From Verrucomicrobiales bacterium (GTDB lineage: Bacteria > Verrucomicrobiota > Verrucomicrobiia > Verrucomicrobiales > DEV007), in NCBI GenBank assembly GCA_013911195.1, contig JACETS010000114.1, forward strand, positions 1 to 8,205: 8,205 nucleotides of DNA, in the 5' to 3' direction. The notes under the pieces were generated by a model. It had not been told where the DNA came from, did no database searches, and worked only from the letters and a program-made list of their open reading frames with translations. Shown here in pieces: positions 7,413 through 8,205 of the stretch. A program made the translations under genes and the position numbers. Positions within the stretch are counted from its first letter, which is position 1, and each line of letters starts with the position of its first letter.

Positions 7413-7442
7413 TTGAAGCCTATCAATTTGATTTCATATTAG
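7413..7442 (+). promoter_or_regulatory. Weak candidate promoter of the DUF5069 gene
   Basis: TTGAAG (7413-7418, 4 of 6) and TATTAG (7437-7442, 4 of 6) are separated by 18 nt, with the ATG 20 nt further on. This is the best pair I can see in the 146-nt divergent gap on the plus strand. The match is modest in AT-rich DNA. Confidence 0.25.
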
Positions 7443-7462
7443 TTCAATCAATAATTAAGAGA

Positions 7463-7981
7463 ATGCCTAAACAATTTTCATGGGAAAAACAATTTACTGA
7501 TACTTTCCAAAAATCCACAGTGAAGTACAAGGATGGAAATAGAGATCTGGATAAATTCTTCGAAGAAATAGACCTCGAATATTTTAATGACATTGGTTAT
7601 CAGCCAAGAGAATTTTTTGATTTTGTTGAGGACCACTGTGATGTAGGCGCACCAAGCCCCGAGACTGCTTTATTAATTGCCTCCGTAAGAAGAGATTTTT
7701 TCTTAGTGATCCAGAAAGGAAAATGGAGTGAAAATCAAATTACCTCTAGAGACTTACCACCGAGAGAGGAAAAATTAGGCGGCATATCTTGGCTACCTAG
7801 AATTATCACCAAAGCTAAAGCAAAATTAAGGGGAGAATTACACCCTGATATAATGTTTTGCTGTCAGGGTGATATGAATTTTTTGTCTAACCATGACATA
7901 CACCCAGCCGACTTCCTTCGAATGGTATGGGCAGCTAATGACGATGATGAAAAAATCTTGAATTATATAAATCAGGGTTGA
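7463..7981 (+). CDS. DUF5069 domain-containing protein, function unknown
   Basis: A 172-residue soluble protein with no signal peptide or membrane segment. The C-terminal part, about 97-170, fits the DUF5069 family as I know it: LP-x-R-x-x-KLGG, then WLPRIITKAKAKLRGEL (110-126), a short aromatic/Cys/Asp segment (MFCCQGD, 131-137), and an acidic end with repeated Asp before ILNYI. The N-terminal 90 residues (for example GYQPREFFDFVEDH, 45-58, and VRRDFFLVIQ, 75-84) form an extra helical region that I remember from longer verrucomicrobial members. No enzyme motif is visible, and I know no biochemical role for the family. The only ribosome-site-like sequence, AAGAGA, abuts the ATG, which is closer than usual. 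It is divergent from the efflux operon and convergent, 2 nt apart, with the NUDIX gene. An inverted repeat lies inside the coding sequence at 7841-7871. Confidence 0.85.
   Translation: MPKQFSWEKQFTDTFQKSTVKYKDGNRDLDKFFEEIDLEYFNDIGYQPREFFDFVEDHCDVGAPSPETALLIASVRRDFFLVIQKGKWSENQITSRDLPPREEKLGGISWLPRIITKAKAKLRGELHPDIMFCCQGDMNFLSNHDIHPADFLRMVWAANDDDEKILNYINQG
7841..7871 (+). repeat. Intragenic inverted repeat (8-bp stem, 15-nt loop) in the DUF5069 gene
   Basis: CACCCTGA (7841-7848) and TCAGGGTG (7864-7871) are exact reverse complements, able to form a GC-containing hairpin in an AT-rich gene. The arms encode codons 127-129 and 134-137; the loop includes the first Cys of the CC pair. Six T follow at 7879-7884, 7 nt after the stem, too far for a standard intrinsic terminator. 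It may be chance or an mRNA structure. Confidence 0.5.
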
Positions 7982-7983
7982 CT

Positions 7984-8205
7984 CTAGCTCATCCAAAGCA
8001 CTTTTTTATAAATCATCTCATCACCATCAAAGACAAATTTTCCCTCGAAACAATTACCCTCCAGAACACCTGGAAGCCAGATAACATCATCTGCCCACAT
8101 CTCTGAATAGGGAATTTTTTTCGTGTCACACCAGAAAGGCTTTGCTTCCACTGTTTCCTCTGGTTCCCCGCAAAAGGTTGATGTCTTAAATACAGTACAT
8201 TGAAG
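7984..8205 (-). CDS. MTH1-like NUDIX hydrolase, probable 8-oxo-dGTP diphosphatase (C-terminal 73 residues, runs off right edge)
   Basis: The minus-strand frame is open from the right edge to a TAG at 7986-7984 and encodes 73 residues. The fragment lines up with the C-terminal half of human MTH1 (NUDT1) as I remember it: a Glu/Ala-x-Pro-Phe-Trp segment (18-25 of the fragment), IPYSEMWADDVIWLP (31-45; MTH1 has IPFKDMWPDD), then FEGKFVFDGD (53-62; MTH1 has FHGYFKF). MTH1 binds the oxidised purine base with W117, D119 and D120, and all three are present here (W37, D39, D40 of the fragment). The NUDIX box that binds the metal and hydrolyses the nucleotide lies outside the window, so activity cannot be confirmed. 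The likely role is removal of oxidised dGTP or related purine nucleotides from the cytoplasmic pool. The stop is 2 nt from the stop of the convergent DUF5069 gene, with no convincing terminator between them. Confidence 0.82.
   Translation of the reverse strand, partial: LQCTVFKTSTFCGEPEETVEAKPFWCDTKKIPYSEMWADDVIWLPGVLEGNCFEGKFVFDGDEMIYKKVLWMS

Noticed and set aside
7404..7415. CAAAATAATTTG as a second PsrA-type operator (N2 form) near the DUF5069 promoter
   Set aside because: Both inner conserved bases differ and the arms are not fully symmetric. In AT-rich DNA this is expected by chance.
7976..8007. Imperfect hairpin GGTTGA / TCATCC followed by six T as a terminator between the convergent genes
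   Set aside because: The stem has a T-T mismatch and only five pairs, and the T-run begins 7 nt after it. That is too weak to call.

Overview
The window comes from an AT-rich bacterial genome. It is dominated by one leftward (minus-strand) operon for a tripartite RND efflux pump, flanked by unrelated genes. The best lineage guess is a marine-type member of Verrucomicrobiota or a related PVC group. Three things support this: a DUF5069-family protein (a family I know mainly from Verrucomicrobiota and Planctomycetota), a secreted protein whose repeat pattern is typical of PVC bacteria, and start codons with almost no recognisable Shine-Dalgarno sequence. This is inference, because no rRNA or other phylogenetic marker is present.

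Layout from left to right. Positions 1-654 (minus): the N-terminal 218 codons of a secreted, coiled-coil-rich protein that runs off the left edge. Positions 655-759: a short promoter region for that gene, with a perfect TATAAT box and a 12-bp palindrome. Positions 760-7316 (minus): four tightly packed genes, transcribed in the order TetR-family regulator, NodT-type outer-membrane factor lipoprotein, HlyD/AcrA-type periplasmic adaptor, RND permease. Junctions are an 11-nt overlap, a 4-nt ATGA overlap and a 26-nt gap. Positions 7317-7462: a divergent intergenic region. Positions 7463-7981 (plus): the DUF5069 protein. Positions 7984-8205 (minus): the C-terminal 73 residues of an MTH1-like NUDIX hydrolase (8-oxo-dGTPase type) that runs off the right edge and is convergent with the DUF5069 gene, 2 nt apart.

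How the genes work together. The permease, adaptor and outer-membrane factor together supply all parts of one proton-driven export channel from the inner membrane to the outside. The regulator is the first gene of the same transcript, so it probably represses its own operon and is relieved by a ligand. Its recognition helix is nearly the same as that of Pseudomonas PsrA, a fatty-acid-responsive repressor. A perfect match to the remembered PsrA operator (CAAAC-N4-GTTTG) lies at 7295-7308, directly downstream of a good sigma70-like promoter. This is the most testable result in the window. It also implies that the regulator starts at the second Met (7280) and not at 7316.

I see no tRNA, rRNA, CRISPR array, insertion sequence or phage gene. 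The window is mostly ordinary. The candidates for novelty are the predicted PsrA-like control of an efflux operon and the unidentified secreted protein at the left edge.
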